Below are positions 15,430-24,291 of a stretch of 64,000 bases of DNA, piece after piece. The DNA lies in NCBI RefSeq assembly GCF_019396325.1, contig NZ_JAHKRO010000042.1:1-64000 (forward strand). Reading direction: 5' to 3'. This DNA is from Nonomuraea ceibae. GTDB lineage: Bacteria; Actinomycetota; Actinomycetes; Streptosporangiales; Streptosporangiaceae. The translations under genes were made by a program, and so were the position numbers. A model generated the notes under the pieces. The model saw only the letters and a program-made list of their open reading frames with translations. It was not told the origin of the DNA and did no database searches. The first letter of the stretch is position 1; each line of letters starts with the position of its first letter.

Positions 15430-16965
15430 ATGCTGAAGCTGGACCGGTTGGTGAACGTGCTGGGAGGCTACGGCGCGCGGCTGCGGCTGGCGCCCGCCTC
15501 CCGGGGCGTCGAGCTGCGCAGCGTCGTCGTCCACGATCCGGCCGACGACCGGCCGGCCGGCGGTGACGTGTACCTGGCGGTGGGCGTGGAGTCGACCGCC
15601 GAGGCGATCCGGCTGGCCCGTGCCGCCAGAGCCGTCGTGGTGCTGGTCCGCGAGGGCGTCCCGGGCGACGACGAGGCGCTGACCGGCGCCCGCGACGCCG
15701 GGATGGCCGTGCTCGCCGTCGACCCCGAGGTGTCCTGGAGCCAGCTCCTCGGCGTGGTGTACGGCCTGGTCCTGGAGGGACGCGAGACCGAGGCGGGCCG
15801 CGGCCCGACCGACCTGTTCGCCTTCGCCGACACGCTGGCCGGCGAGCTGGGCAACCCGGTGACGATCGAGGACCAGATGTCGCGGGTGCTGGCCTACTCG
15901 GGCTCCCAGCAGAGCTCCGACCCCGTCCGGCTGGAGACGATCCTGGGCCGCCGGGTGCCCGACTCGATGCGGCGGCTGCTGGCGCGCAAAGGGGTCTTCC
16001 GCCACCTGGCGACCTCCGACGAGCCGGTGTTCGTGGCGCCGTCACCGGAGCACGGGCTGCGCGGCCGGATGGTGGTGGCCGTGCGGGCCGGGCGCGAGCT
16101 GCTGGGGTCGATCTGGGTGGAGTGCGAGCGTCCGCTGGAGGGCGTGCCGCTGACCGTGCTGGCCGACGGCGCCCGGGCCGTCGCGCTGCACCTGCTGCGC
16201 TCGCGGGTGAGCGCCGACCTGGAGCGGCAGGTGGAGTCCGACCTGGTCATCCAGTTGCTGGAGGGCACCGCCGACGCCCCGGCGCTGATCAGCCGGCTGG
16301 GGCTGCCCGGCGGCCAGTTCCGGGTGATCGCGTTGCAGGCGCACGTCGGCGACGAGGCGCACGCCGCGATCCTGATGGCGTTCGAGCGGGCCACGACCGG
16401 GTTCGGCTGGTCGCGGCCGGGGCGCAGCGCGCTGTTCGGCAACACGCTCTACACGGTGCTGCCCAGCGGCGGCGAGCCGACGCCCGCCCGCGACTGGGTG
16501 GCCGCGATCGCGCACGTGCTGCCGCGCCGGGTCACGCTGATGGCCGGGGTCGGCGGCCCGGCCGTGCCCGCGCAGCTGCCCGCCAGCAGGCAGGAGGCGG
16601 ACGAGAGCCTGGCCCTGCGCGCCGCCCGGCCCGACGGCGACCTGGCCGTGGTCTACGACGAGTCGTGGGACGCGATCCTGCTCCAGCGGCTGCGCGCGGC
16701 GGCGTCGGCGGGCCGCACCCCGGCGCGCGGCCCCGTCGCCGAGCTGACCAGGCACGACGCCGAGCATGGCACCCGCTACATCGAGACGCTGCGCGCCTGG
16801 CTGGAGGCGCAGGGCGATCTGGCCGTGGCCGCCACCCGGCTCGGCGTGCACCCGAACACCGTGCGCTACCGGTTCAGGAAGATGACCGCGATCACCGATC
16901 TGGGCCTCGACCAGCCGGAGAAGCGACTGGCGATGATCATCGCGTTGGCCGCCGCGTCGCCCTAG
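15430..16965 (+). CDS. PucR family transcriptional regulator
   Basis: 511 aa. The N-terminal ~130 residues form the PucR ligand domain; the middle is GGDEF-like/GAF-like; and the C-terminal HTH_30 is diagnostic: 'RYIETLRAWLEAQGDL', 'AVAATRLGVHPNTVRYRF' and 'RKMTAITDLGL'. PucR proteins are activators or repressors of purine, proline, amino-acid or polyamine use. It lies 121 bp upstream of a D-amino-acid dehydrogenase-like gene on the same strand, and an inverted repeat TTGTCC-N5-GGACAA sits in that gap, so that gene is the likely target. Confidence 0.88.
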   Translation: MLKLDRLVNVLGGYGARLRLAPASRGVELRSVVVHDPADDRPAGGDVYLAVGVESTAEAIRLARAARAVVVLVREGVPGDDEALTGARDAGMAVLAVDPEVSWSQLLGVVYGLVLEGRETEAGRGPTDLFAFADTLAGELGNPVTIEDQMSRVLAYSGSQQSSDPVRLETILGRRVPDSMRRLLARKGVFRHLATSDEPVFVAPSPEHGLRGRMVVAVRAGRELLGSIWVECERPLEGVPLTVLADGARAVALHLLRSRVSADLERQVESDLVIQLLEGTADAPALISRLGLPGGQFRVIALQAHVGDEAHAAILMAFERATTGFGWSRPGRSALFGNTLYTVLPSGGEPTPARDWVAAIAHVLPRRVTLMAGVGGPAVPAQLPASRQEADESLALRAARPDGDLAVVYDESWDAILLQRLRAAASAGRTPARGPVAELTRHDAEHGTRYIETLRAWLEAQGDLAVAATRLGVHPNTVRYRFRKMTAITDLGLDQPEKRLAMIIALAAASP

Positions 16966-16975
16966 CCGGGCCGCG

Positions 16976-16992
16976 TTGTCCTGGCCGGACAA
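16976..16992. promoter_or_regulatory. Inverted repeat, candidate PucR operator
   Basis: TTGTCC-tggcc-GGACAA, a perfect 6-bp inverted repeat 94 bp upstream of the oxidoreductase ATG and 10 bp after the PucR stop. Its place in the only gap between regulator and presumed target supports an operator; a short transcript hairpin is the alternative. Confidence 0.45.
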
Positions 16993-17086
16993 ACGACGGC
17001 CCCCCGGTTGTCGCACGCAGATGAACCGTTCTCGCGTCCTACGGGCGATCCTGCAGGTGTAACGCGACAGAGCGGAGAGGGTGGCA

Positions 17087-18337
17087 ATGCGTATCGACGG
17101 CGGGCCGCGAACGGCAGTGGTGATCGGCGCCGGTGTGGTGGGCCTGTCCACCGCCTGGTTCCTGCAGGAGCGCGGCGTCGAGGTGACCGTGGTCGACCGT
17201 GACGGGGTCGCGGCCGGTTCCTCCTGGGGCAACGCGGGCTGGCTGTCGCCCGGCCTGGCCATCCCGCTCAACGAGCCCGGCGTGCTCCGCTACGGCCTGC
17301 GCTCCCTGCTCGACCGGGACGCGCCGCTGCACGTGCCGACGACGCCCGACGTGGGGCTGTGGGCGTTCCTGACCCGGTTCGCGCTGCACTGCAACTGGAA
17401 GGACTGGGGCCGAGCCGTCCGGGCCAACCTCCCGTTCAACGAGGAGTGCCTGGAGGCGTTCGACGTCCTCACCGCCAGCGGCGTCGAGGCCCCCACCGTC
17501 GAGGCGCCGATCATGGCCGCCTTCCGCACCCCGAAGCAGGCCGTCTCGCTGCTGCACGAGCTGCGCCGCATCAACGACTCCGGGCTGGAGATCCGCTACG
17601 CCGCCTTCGAGGGCGCCGAGCTGCGCAAGCAGGCTCCGCAGCTCTCCGTGCAGGCCGAGGCGGGCATCCGGCTCGACGGGCAGCGTTACGTCGACCCGGG
17701 CGCGTTCACCCACGCGCTGGCCGACGCCGTCACCGCGCGCGGCGGCGTCATCCGCGACGGCTTCACCGTGACCGGCGTGGACCAGGAGGGCGGCAAGCAG
17801 GTCGTGCGCGCCGCCAACGGCGACAGCGTCAAGGCCGACGCCGTCGTGCTCGCCACCGGCGCCTGGCTGAACCGGCTCGCCAAGGAGTGGGGCGTGCGGA
17901 CCCAGGTACGCGCCGGGCGCGGCTACTCCTTCACCGTGCCGACGGACGAGCCGGTGCGCGGCCCGATCTACCTGCCCGCCGTGCGCGTCGCCTGCACCCC
18001 GTACCAGGGCAAGCTGCGCGTCGCGGGCACGATGGAGTTCCGCGACCCGGACGCCCCGCTCTTCCAGCGCCGCGTGGACGCGATCATCGCCTCCGCCAAG
18101 CCGCTGCTGACCGGCGTGCACTGGGAGGAGCGCACCGACACGTGGGTGGGCCCGCGTCCCGTCACCCCCGACGGCATGCCGCTGATCGGCGCCACCCGGG
18201 TGCCCGGCATCTACGTCGCGGGCGGCCACGGCATGTGGGGCCTGACCCACGGCCCGGCCACCGGCCGCATGCTCGCCGAGCAGATCACCACGGGCAAGCA
18301 GCCCGAGGCGCTGCGGGCGTTTGACCCGACTCGCTGA
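17087..18337 (+). CDS. FAD-dependent D-amino acid dehydrogenase-like oxidoreductase (DadA family)
   Basis: 416 aa from ATG 17087, which has GGAGAGG six bases upstream (GTG 17081 is possible but lies against it). The dinucleotide fold 'VVIGAGVVGLSTAWFL' is N-terminal and is followed by the acidic 'VVDRDG'. 'SWGNAGWLSPGL' and the C-terminal 'VTPDGMPLIGATRVPGIYVA' with 'GHGMWGLTHGPATG' are characteristic of the DAO/DadA family, which oxidises D-amino acids (or hydroxyproline, sarcosine-type substrates) to oxo acids. The upstream PucR regulator fits an amino-acid catabolic role. Confidence 0.82.
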   Translation: MRIDGGPRTAVVIGAGVVGLSTAWFLQERGVEVTVVDRDGVAAGSSWGNAGWLSPGLAIPLNEPGVLRYGLRSLLDRDAPLHVPTTPDVGLWAFLTRFALHCNWKDWGRAVRANLPFNEECLEAFDVLTASGVEAPTVEAPIMAAFRTPKQAVSLLHELRRINDSGLEIRYAAFEGAELRKQAPQLSVQAEAGIRLDGQRYVDPGAFTHALADAVTARGGVIRDGFTVTGVDQEGGKQVVRAANGDSVKADAVVLATGAWLNRLAKEWGVRTQVRAGRGYSFTVPTDEPVRGPIYLPAVRVACTPYQGKLRVAGTMEFRDPDAPLFQRRVDAIIASAKPLLTGVHWEERTDTWVGPRPVTPDGMPLIGATRVPGIYVAGGHGMWGLTHGPATGRMLAEQITTGKQPEALRAFDPTR

Positions 18338-18342
18338 CTTCC

Positions 18343-18367
18343 TGTCACATTGCGGGCCTCTTGCGTC
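18343..18367 (+). promoter_or_regulatory. ECF41-like promoter candidate
   Basis: TGTCACA (18343-18349), then 14 bp, then CGTC (18364-18367), 40 bp before the sulfotransferase ATG. ECF41 sigma factors recognise TGTCACA and CGTC elements; the spacer here is shorter than the ~16 bp I recall for that family, so the call is weak. Confidence 0.3.
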
Positions 18368-18407
18368 TCTAATGGGAGTAGGCATTCCCGAGAGCGAGAG
18401 GCCCAAC

Positions 18408-19100
18408 ATGTTAGAGGTGATCGGCGCGGGGTTCCCGCGCACCGGGACGAGCTCGATGAAGGCCGCGCTGGAGCGGCTGGGGTTCGGGCCCTGCTTCCAC
18501 ATGTTCGACGTCATGACCAAGCCGGGCATCGCCGAGCGCTGGGCGCCGCTGGCCGGCGGCGGCGAGCCCGACTGGGCCCGGGTGTTCGACGGCTACCGCT
18601 CCTCCCAGGACTGGCCGGCCTCCCACTTCTACCGCTCCCAGGCCGAGGCGTTCCCCGACGCCAAGGTCGTCCTGACCGTACGCGACCCGCACGCCTGGTA
18701 CGTGAGCATGGGCACGCTCATGGCCGAGGGCCCCGGCCGCGAGCTGCCGCCCGACCTGCCCGAGGCCGCCGCGGCGGTGTTCGGCAGGATGGACCTGATC
18801 ACTCCGCTCCTCACCGAGATCGGGCGGGACGTGTTCGGCCTCGACGACTGGACCTTCACCGACGGCATGCCGGAGGAGAAGGTCGCGTTGGCCGCCTTCG
18901 AGCGGCACGTGGACAAGGTCCGGGCGAGCCTGCCGGCGGACCGGCTGCTGGTGTTCGACGTGCGCGAGGGCTGGGAGCCGCTGTGCCGCTTCCTCCGCCG
19001 TGACGTCCCCGACGAGCCGTTCCCGCACCTCAACGACGCCAAGGCGATGGCCGCCACGCTCGACAGGCTGGTGCGGGAGGGCGTCATCGAGCCGCGCTAG
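18408..19100 (+). CDS. Sulfotransferase family protein
   Basis: 230 aa. The N-terminal P-loop-like 5'-PSB motif 'GAGFPRTGTSSMKAALERLG' binds the phosphosulfate of PAPS, and the 3'-PB region contains 'VVLTVRDPHAWYVSMG'. The family comprises short bacterial sulfotransferase-like proteins (often named after the human P-loop type) with unknown acceptors. It is 70 bp downstream of the DadA-like gene but has its own promoter-like elements. The last 4 bp overlap the convergent aldo/keto reductase. Confidence 0.82.
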   Translation: MLEVIGAGFPRTGTSSMKAALERLGFGPCFHMFDVMTKPGIAERWAPLAGGGEPDWARVFDGYRSSQDWPASHFYRSQAEAFPDAKVVLTVRDPHAWYVSMGTLMAEGPGRELPPDLPEAAAAVFGRMDLITPLLTEIGRDVFGLDDWTFTDGMPEEKVALAAFERHVDKVRASLPADRLLVFDVREGWEPLCRFLRRDVPDEPFPHLNDAKAMAATLDRLVREGVIEPR

Positions 19101-20146
19101 GCGGCCGGCCGGTCGCCGAGCGGGCGGCGGCGCAGAGCCGGGTCCGTGAGCGACGGAGGGCGCCACGCCCCGTCCGGCTGGTACAGGTTCACGCCGGGCG
19201 GGACGATCTCGTCGATGCGGTCCAGCGCCGCGTCGTCGAGGACGAGCGAGGCGCCCTTCAGGCTCGCTTCGAGCTGGGCCGGCGTGCGCGGCCCGATGAT
19301 CACGGACGTGACGGCGGGATGCGCCAGCGGGAACGCCGTGGCCAGCTCCGGCAGCGTGCAGCCGAGGTCGTCGGCCAGCTCGATCAGCCGCTCGACGGCG
19401 TCCAGCTTGACCTGGTTCTCCGGGATCGCCGGGTCGAACCGGGCCGGGGTGATGCGGGCCCGGCCGCTGGACAGGTCGATCGGCCCGCCCTTGCGGATCC
19501 GGCCCGTCAGGAACCCCGACGCCAGCGGGCTCCACGTCAGCACGCCCATTCCGTACCTCTGGCACGTCGGCAGCACCGACGCCTCCACGCCGCGCGCCAG
19601 CAGCGAGTACGGCGGCTGCTCGGTGCGGAAGCGCGGCAGCCCGCGCCGCTCGGCCACGTGGTGCGACTCGGCGATCTGCTCCGCCGGGAACGTCGAGCAG
19701 CCGAACGCCCGGATCTTCCCCTCCCGCACCAGGTCGCCGAGCACGCCCAGCGTCTCCTCGACGTCGGTCGTGTGGTCCGGCCGGTGCACCTGGTACAGGT
19801 CTATCCAGTCGGTGCGCAGCCGCCGCAGGCTGTCCTCGACCGCCATGACGATCCACCGCCGCGAGTTGCCGCTCCGGTTGCGCCCCTCGCCCATCGGGAA
19901 GTGCACCTTCGTGGCCAGGACCACCTCGTCGCGCCGCCCGGCCAGCGCCTTGCCGACGATCTCCTCCGACTCGCCCGCCGAGTACATGTCGGCCGTGTCG
20001 ACGAAGTTGACGCCCGCGTCGAGCGCCGTGTGGATGATCCTGGCGCACTCGTCGTGGTCCCGGTTGGCCACGAAGCCGAACATCATCGTCCCCAGGCAGT
20101 GCGTGCTCACCTCGATGCCGGTGCCGCCGAGAGCGCGGTAACGCAT
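19097..20146 (-). CDS. Aldo/keto reductase
   Basis: 349 aa, GGAGGG just upstream of ATG. A (beta/alpha)8 NADPH-dependent oxidoreductase: the catalytic tetrad is visible as Asp and Tyr in 'VDTADMYSAGESE', Lys in 'VVLATKVHFPMG' and His in 'LYQVHRPDHTTD'. The C-terminal 'VIIGPRTPAQLEASL' is the cofactor-binding signature. Closest group is the AKR11/YhdN-like type. It is transcribed divergently from a MerR regulator, and its promoter has a 19-bp spacer overlapped by an inverted repeat, so it is very likely MerR-activated, perhaps against reactive carbonyls. Confidence 0.92.
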   Translation of the reverse strand: MRYRALGGTGIEVSTHCLGTMMFGFVANRDHDECARIIHTALDAGVNFVDTADMYSAGESEEIVGKALAGRRDEVVLATKVHFPMGEGRNRSGNSRRWIVMAVEDSLRRLRTDWIDLYQVHRPDHTTDVEETLGVLGDLVREGKIRAFGCSTFPAEQIAESHHVAERRGLPRFRTEQPPYSLLARGVEASVLPTCQRYGMGVLTWSPLASGFLTGRIRKGGPIDLSSGRARITPARFDPAIPENQVKLDAVERLIELADDLGCTLPELATAFPLAHPAVTSVIIGPRTPAQLEASLKGASLVLDDAALDRIDEIVPPGVNLYQPDGAWRPPSLTDPALRRRPLGDRPAA

Positions 20147-20177
20147 GGTCCCTCCAAGAGTCCGGTACGTGGTCCGC

Positions 20178-20208
20178 ACGCTAGGAGTTAGAGTCGGCTC
20201 TAGGTCAA
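20178..20208 (-). promoter_or_regulatory. MerR-type promoter of the aldo/keto reductase (19-bp spacer)
   Basis: On the minus strand TTGACC (20208-20203), a 19-bp spacer, then TAGCGT (20183-20178). The spacer holds the inverted repeat TAGAG-tcgg-CTCTA (20189-20202). An over-long 19-bp spacer carrying a dyad is the defining layout of promoters that MerR proteins activate by DNA distortion. It lies between the divergent aldo/keto reductase and merR. Confidence 0.8.
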
Positions 20209-20218
20209 ACTGGACACC

Positions 20219-20614
20219 ATGCTGACCATCTCGCAGGTCGCCGAGCGCACCGGCCTGAGCGTGCACGCCCTGCGCTTCTACGAGCAAGAGGGCATCCTGG
20301 CCCACCCCGTCGAGCGTGACGCCGGAGGCCGCCGCGTCTACACCGAGGACCACGTCGACTGGCTCGGCATGTGCGTGCTCCTGCGCGCCTCCGGCATGCC
20401 GCTGCCCGACATCCGCCGCTACACCGAGCTGGTCCGCCAGGGCCCCGGCACCGAGGACGAGCGCCTGGAGCTGATGCGCGCCCACCAGGAGCGGGTGAGC
20501 GGCCAGATCGAGGAGCTCACCCGCTGCCTGGACCTCATCACGTTCAAGGTCGGCGTGTACGAGGACCGCGTCGCCGACTCGCCCGGCCGGGCGTGCGGCG
20601 TCTCACGGCTGTGA
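20219..20614 (+). CDS. MerR family transcriptional regulator
   Basis: 131 aa. N-terminal winged HTH: 'TISQVAERTGLSVHALRFYE' then 'QEGILAHPVERDAGGRRVY'. A helical dimerisation segment follows ('RLELMRAHQERVSGQIEELT'). There is one Cys in the C-terminal tail ('GRACGVS') but no metal-binding Cys cluster, so a small-molecule or carbonyl signal is more likely than metal. Divergent from, and presumed activator of, the aldo/keto reductase gene through the promoter at 20178-20208. Confidence 0.92.
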   Translation: MLTISQVAERTGLSVHALRFYEQEGILAHPVERDAGGRRVYTEDHVDWLGMCVLLRASGMPLPDIRRYTELVRQGPGTEDERLELMRAHQERVSGQIEELTRCLDLITFKVGVYEDRVADSPGRACGVSRL

Positions 20615-21874
20615 TCACCAGTTGGCCGGCAGCTCCGGCGTCGTGGCGGGCAGCGCGCGGCCCGGCGGGTGGATGACGTACACCACGCCGCCGCTGCTGG
20701 AGCTGCGCAGCCACACGTTCTCGAAGTCGGCCCGCGGGTAGACCCGGCGCACCGCGTCGTTGCTGGGCGAGGCCGGGTCGTTGGCGATCACGTCGCCGTT
20801 CTCGGTGAAGCCGACGACCACCATGATGTGCCCGTCCGTCCCGTACCCGGCGCCGGGCAGCTCGCCCTTCTTGAACGACTGCGAGGTGATCACCGGGATG
20901 CCCGCGCCGACCAGCTTCTCCAGCTCCGTCAGCGTCCGCAGCCGCGTCACGAACCCGTCCACGCCGTAGCGGCCCGCGTAGGCGACGTTGAACGGCCAGT
21001 TGCCCGCGCCCTGGTAGGCGTGGTCGTAGGTGTAGCGCGCCGCGTGGTCGACCTCCGGGTTCGGGTCCGACGGGTCCACCCAGGCGGTGTCCTGCGCGCT
21101 CGGCCACCGGCCCCAGTAGCCCAGCACCATCGTGGTCGAGGACGGGCTGCACCACGCCTGGCCGCCGCCGTCCCACTCCGGGTAGTGGCCCGAGTGGATG
21201 CTCTGCGAGCGGCGCGGCACGTCCAGCTCCGTGCCCCACGCGCCGCCGCCGGGGCTCACCGGGACCCTCTTGCGCTCCGGGACGTGCGAGGCCATCGCGC
21301 CCAGCGTGCGCACCCGTGGCGTCACCGCCGAGCCCGGCGTCCGGTAGAGGGTGACGCGGAGCTGGTAGGCGTCGATCAGCCGGCCGTCGGCGGCCACCAG
21401 CGTGTCGACGGCCACGTTCGCGTCGGCGTCGCCCTGGCCGGGCACCGACGTGCGGCGGATGTCGCCCTCGCCGTAGGCCCAGCGGCCCAGCACGTACCAC
21501 TTCGTCAGCCCGGCGGCGTGCCGGGCGCGTGCCTCGACCTGCATCCAGCTCCCGGCCGGGATGTCGGCCGTCCAGGAGGCGATCAGCTCGGTCGCGCCGA
21601 AGCCCGTCTGCCGTTCGGGCCCGGTCCAGCGGGCGTACTCCCAGGTCCGGGTGCCGAGGGCGTCGGTGTAGGAGGCGGTGCCCGCGACGCTCGCGAACGA
21701 CAGCCCGTCGCCGGCGGTGGTGCCCTCCGCGGTGCCGCCGGCGAAGTCGGCCCGCTGGTAGACGACGTCGGCCTGGCCCGCCGCGGGCTTCGCCGCGGCG
21801 ACGGCCTGGCCCGTGGGCGCGGTGAGCGCCGTGGCCAGCACGACGGTGGAGAGGAACGCGGTCAACGTACGCAT
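20615..21874 (-). CDS. Secreted C39-family-like peptidase
   Basis: 419 aa with a Sec signal peptide (MRTL, hydrophobic core, cleavage near AVAAA at ~27). Residues ~35-200 are a beta-rich accessory domain. The papain-like C39 core follows: catalytic Cys in 'GGQAWCSPSSTTMVLGYWG', His in 'GTDGHIMVVVGFTENG' and Asp/Asn in 'VIANDPASPSND'. Secreted actinobacterial members lack the ABC transporter portion of bacteriocin-processing C39 peptidases, and their substrates are unknown. The stop codon adjoins that of the convergent merR gene. Confidence 0.85.
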   Translation of the reverse strand: MRTLTAFLSTVVLATALTAPTGQAVAAAKPAAGQADVVYQRADFAGGTAEGTTAGDGLSFASVAGTASYTDALGTRTWEYARWTGPERQTGFGATELIASWTADIPAGSWMQVEARARHAAGLTKWYVLGRWAYGEGDIRRTSVPGQGDADANVAVDTLVAADGRLIDAYQLRVTLYRTPGSAVTPRVRTLGAMASHVPERKRVPVSPGGGAWGTELDVPRRSQSIHSGHYPEWDGGGQAWCSPSSTTMVLGYWGRWPSAQDTAWVDPSDPNPEVDHAARYTYDHAYQGAGNWPFNVAYAGRYGVDGFVTRLRTLTELEKLVGAGIPVITSQSFKKGELPGAGYGTDGHIMVVVGFTENGDVIANDPASPSNDAVRRVYPRADFENVWLRSSSSGGVVYVIHPPGRALPATTPELPANW

Positions 21875-21955
21875 GTACCCACCTTCACGGACGGCGTTCG
21901 AACCGGCAGACAGTAAGCACGGCGGGTATGGGAACGCATCGGCAAATGTACGTAA

Positions 21956-23275
21956 CTAGCGCTTGGGGCCCTTGCCGTGGTCGGTCTTCTTCCTGGCCTG
22001 ACCGGGGGGCTGGTCGGGCCGTTGCCGGTCGGACGAGTTCGCGGCCCGGCGGGGGCGCGCATGGGACGTCTCGCCGGCCTGGGTCGTTGTGTCCGGCTGC
22101 GTGGTCCTGCTCTGGGGCGTCGCTTCCGACGGGGTGGCCGGTTCCGATGGGCTCGCTTCCGACGGGGTCGGTTCCGAAGTGGTCGCTTCCGACCGGGTCG
22201 TCTGCGGGCGCGTTGTCTCCGGCGCCGGCTCGGCCGTGGCGGTGACCGTCGCGGTCGCCGTGGCCGTGGCTGTGGCGGTCGCGGTGGTGGTGGGGTGCGG
22301 GGCGGGCACGGGCGGGCCCGCCACGGGGGTGGCGCTCCACGACGTGGCGGCCACGACGATCCCGGCCAGCGCCAGCAGCCCCGCCGTCTCCCGCCGCCGC
22401 CCACCGGCGCACCAGCGCCGCCCGCGGCCGGTCCGCTGTGCGGCGGCCCCGCCCGTCGTCCGGTCGGGCGGCGCGGGCTCGGACTTGCCCAGCAGGGCGG
22501 TCAGCTGCGCGTGCGCCTCGGCGGCGCCGGTGCGGCGTTCGGGGTCCTTCTCCAGCAGCCCGCCGATCAGCGGCGCCAGCTCACCGGCCCGCTCGAACGG
22601 GTCCGGGCGGGTGCTCACGACCGCGCTCAGCGTGGCCAGCTCGCTGCTGTGCCGGTACGGCGCCCGGCCCTCCACCGCCGCGTACAGCGTCGCCCCCAGC
22701 GACCACAGGTCGCTCAGCGCCGTGGCCGGCCCGCCGCCGGCCCGCTCGGGCGCGATGTAGGCGGGCGTGCCCACGACCACGCCGGGCCGGCCCGACGGCT
22801 CGCCGTCCAGCGTCGTCGCCAGCCCGAAGTCCGTCAGGATCGCGTGGCCTTCGGAGGTGAGCAGGATGTTGCCCGGCTTCACGTCCCGGTGCAGCACCCC
22901 CGAGGCGTGGGCGTAGCGGAGCGCGGCCAGCACCTCCAGCCCGATGCGCGTCACGGTCGGCACGGCCAGCGGGCCCCGGTCGGCGATCATCCGGGCCAGG
23001 CTGCTCGACGGCACGTACTGCATGACGATCCACGGCCGCTCGCCGGCCAGCACCACGTCGTGGACGGCGGCGATGTTCGGGTGCGTCAGCTTGGCGGCGA
23101 TGCGCGCCTCCCGCATCGTGTCGGCCGCCCGCTGCCCGGCGGCGGTCACCTCCTTGATCGCGACCTCACGGTCGAGGAGCTCGTCGCGGGCCCGCCACAC
23201 GGCGCCCATGCCGCCCTCTCCCAGCTTCGAGAGCAACCGGTAGCGCCCGCCCAGTAACCACCCTTCCAAGGACAT
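21956..23275 (-). CDS. Transmembrane serine/threonine protein kinase
   Basis: 439 aa. Kinase domain at residues ~12-270: Gly loop 'KLGEGGMGAVW', Lys in 'VAIKEV', catalytic loop 'HRDVKPGNILL', 'DFGLA' and 'GTPAYIAPE'. A single membrane helix lies at about 298-313. The extracellular part (about 125 residues) is Thr/Ser/Pro/Glu-rich, including a (TA)n run and repeated SEATTSEPTPSE-like units, and ends in a basic tail; there is no PASTA domain. Likely a signalling kinase with a wall-spanning stalk. Divergent from the PPOX gene. Confidence 0.9.
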   Translation of the reverse strand: MSLEGWLLGGRYRLLSKLGEGGMGAVWRARDELLDREVAIKEVTAAGQRAADTMREARIAAKLTHPNIAAVHDVVLAGERPWIVMQYVPSSSLARMIADRGPLAVPTVTRIGLEVLAALRYAHASGVLHRDVKPGNILLTSEGHAILTDFGLATTLDGEPSGRPGVVVGTPAYIAPERAGGGPATALSDLWSLGATLYAAVEGRAPYRHSSELATLSAVVSTRPDPFERAGELAPLIGGLLEKDPERRTGAAEAHAQLTALLGKSEPAPPDRTTGGAAAQRTGRGRRWCAGGRRRETAGLLALAGIVVAATSWSATPVAGPPVPAPHPTTTATATATATATATVTATAEPAPETTRPQTTRSEATTSEPTPSEASPSEPATPSEATPQSRTTQPDTTTQAGETSHARPRRAANSSDRQRPDQPPGQARKKTDHGKGPKR

Positions 23276-23363
23276 GTCACTGGCTTACCCGATCAACGGA
23301 CATCACGCAACGCATTCGTACGAGTACTGGAAGGTCGTACGAAGCTGTGGAAAGGTAGGTGAA

Positions 23364-23837
23364 ATGGCTCCAAGGATCGCGACGGCCAGCCGGGTGGAGC
23401 TGCCCGAGCTGCTCGACTTCCTCCGTCCCCGGCACCACGGCCTGCTGTCGACCACCCGCGCCGACGGCCGCCCGCAGCTCTCGCCCGTCACCTGCGGGGT
23501 CGACGGTGACGGCCGGATCGTGATCTCCACCTATCCGGATCGCGCCAAGGCCGTCAACGCGCGCCGCGACGACCGCGTGTCGATCTGCGTGCTGTCGGAC
23601 GACTGGGACGGCCCGTACGTGCAGGTCGACGGCCGGGCCGAGGTGCTCGACATGCCGGAGGCGCTGGAGGGCCTGGTCGAGTACTTCAGGTGCATCTCTG
23701 GCGAGCATCCCGACTGGGACGAGTACCGCGAGGCCATGCGCCGCCAGGACAAGTCACTGATCCGCGTGCGCATCGAGCGCTGGGGCCCGATCGCGACCGG
23801 CGGCTTCCCGGCGCGGCTCAGCCCGCCCGCTCCCTGA
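23364..23837 (+). CDS. PPOX-class F420-dependent oxidoreductase
   Basis: 157 aa, split-barrel flavin/deazaflavin fold: 'RHHGLLSTTRADGRPQLSPV' followed by 'VISTYPDRAKAVNARRDDRV' is characteristic of the F420-binding pyridoxamine-phosphate-oxidase-like family common in actinobacteria. ATG 23364 matches the domain start. The 3' end overlaps the convergent DUF488 gene by 20 bp. Its substrate is unknown. Confidence 0.85.
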   Translation: MAPRIATASRVELPELLDFLRPRHHGLLSTTRADGRPQLSPVTCGVDGDGRIVISTYPDRAKAVNARRDDRVSICVLSDDWDGPYVQVDGRAEVLDMPEALEGLVEYFRCISGEHPDWDEYREAMRRQDKSLIRVRIERWGPIATGGFPARLSPPAP

Positions 23838-24171
23838 GGTAGTCCCGCAGGACGACCGCCTGGTTGTGCTCGGTGTCCTTGGCGCCGTAGAGCAGCGTCA
23901 CCCGGCCCTTCGCGGCGGCGTCGAGCAGCGGCCGGACGGCGTCGTCGCGCCCGGCCAGCTCCTCGCGGTAGCGCTCGGCGAACTCGGCGAACCGCTCGGG
24001 CCGGTGCCCGAACCACTTGCGCAGCTCGGTCGAGGGCGCCGCGTCCCGCGCCCAGCCGTCGAGCCGGAGGTCGTCCTTGCGCACCCCGCGCGGCCACATC
24101 CGGTCCACCAGGAACACCGCGCCCTCGGCCGGCTCGTGGTCGTAGACGCGCTGGATCTCGATCGGTCCCAT
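23818..24171 (-). CDS. DUF488 family protein
   Basis: 117 aa from MGPIEIQRVYD; an upstream in-frame ATG (24240) would give an unusual extension. The family signature is complete: 'FLVDRMWPRGVRKDDLRLDG', 'WFGHRPERFAEFAERYREEL' (two adjacent blocks) and 'GRVTLLYGAKDTEHNQAVVL'. The conserved acidic and aromatic residues suggest a small nucleic-acid or nucleotide enzyme fold but no activity is established. Confidence 0.88.
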   Translation of the reverse strand: MGPIEIQRVYDHEPAEGAVFLVDRMWPRGVRKDDLRLDGWARDAAPSTELRKWFGHRPERFAEFAERYREELAGRDDAVRPLLDAAAKGRVTLLYGAKDTEHNQAVVLRDYLRERAG

Positions 24172-24291
24172 GCTCTGGATGATGCCCCTGAGCCCGGGGA
24201 CCGTACGTGTCCGCCATGCCGTGGGGAGGTTTTCCGGCACCGGGCTCGGATAGGAGGCAGGCCCGGATCAAGCGACAGACAGGGGGCCGAC

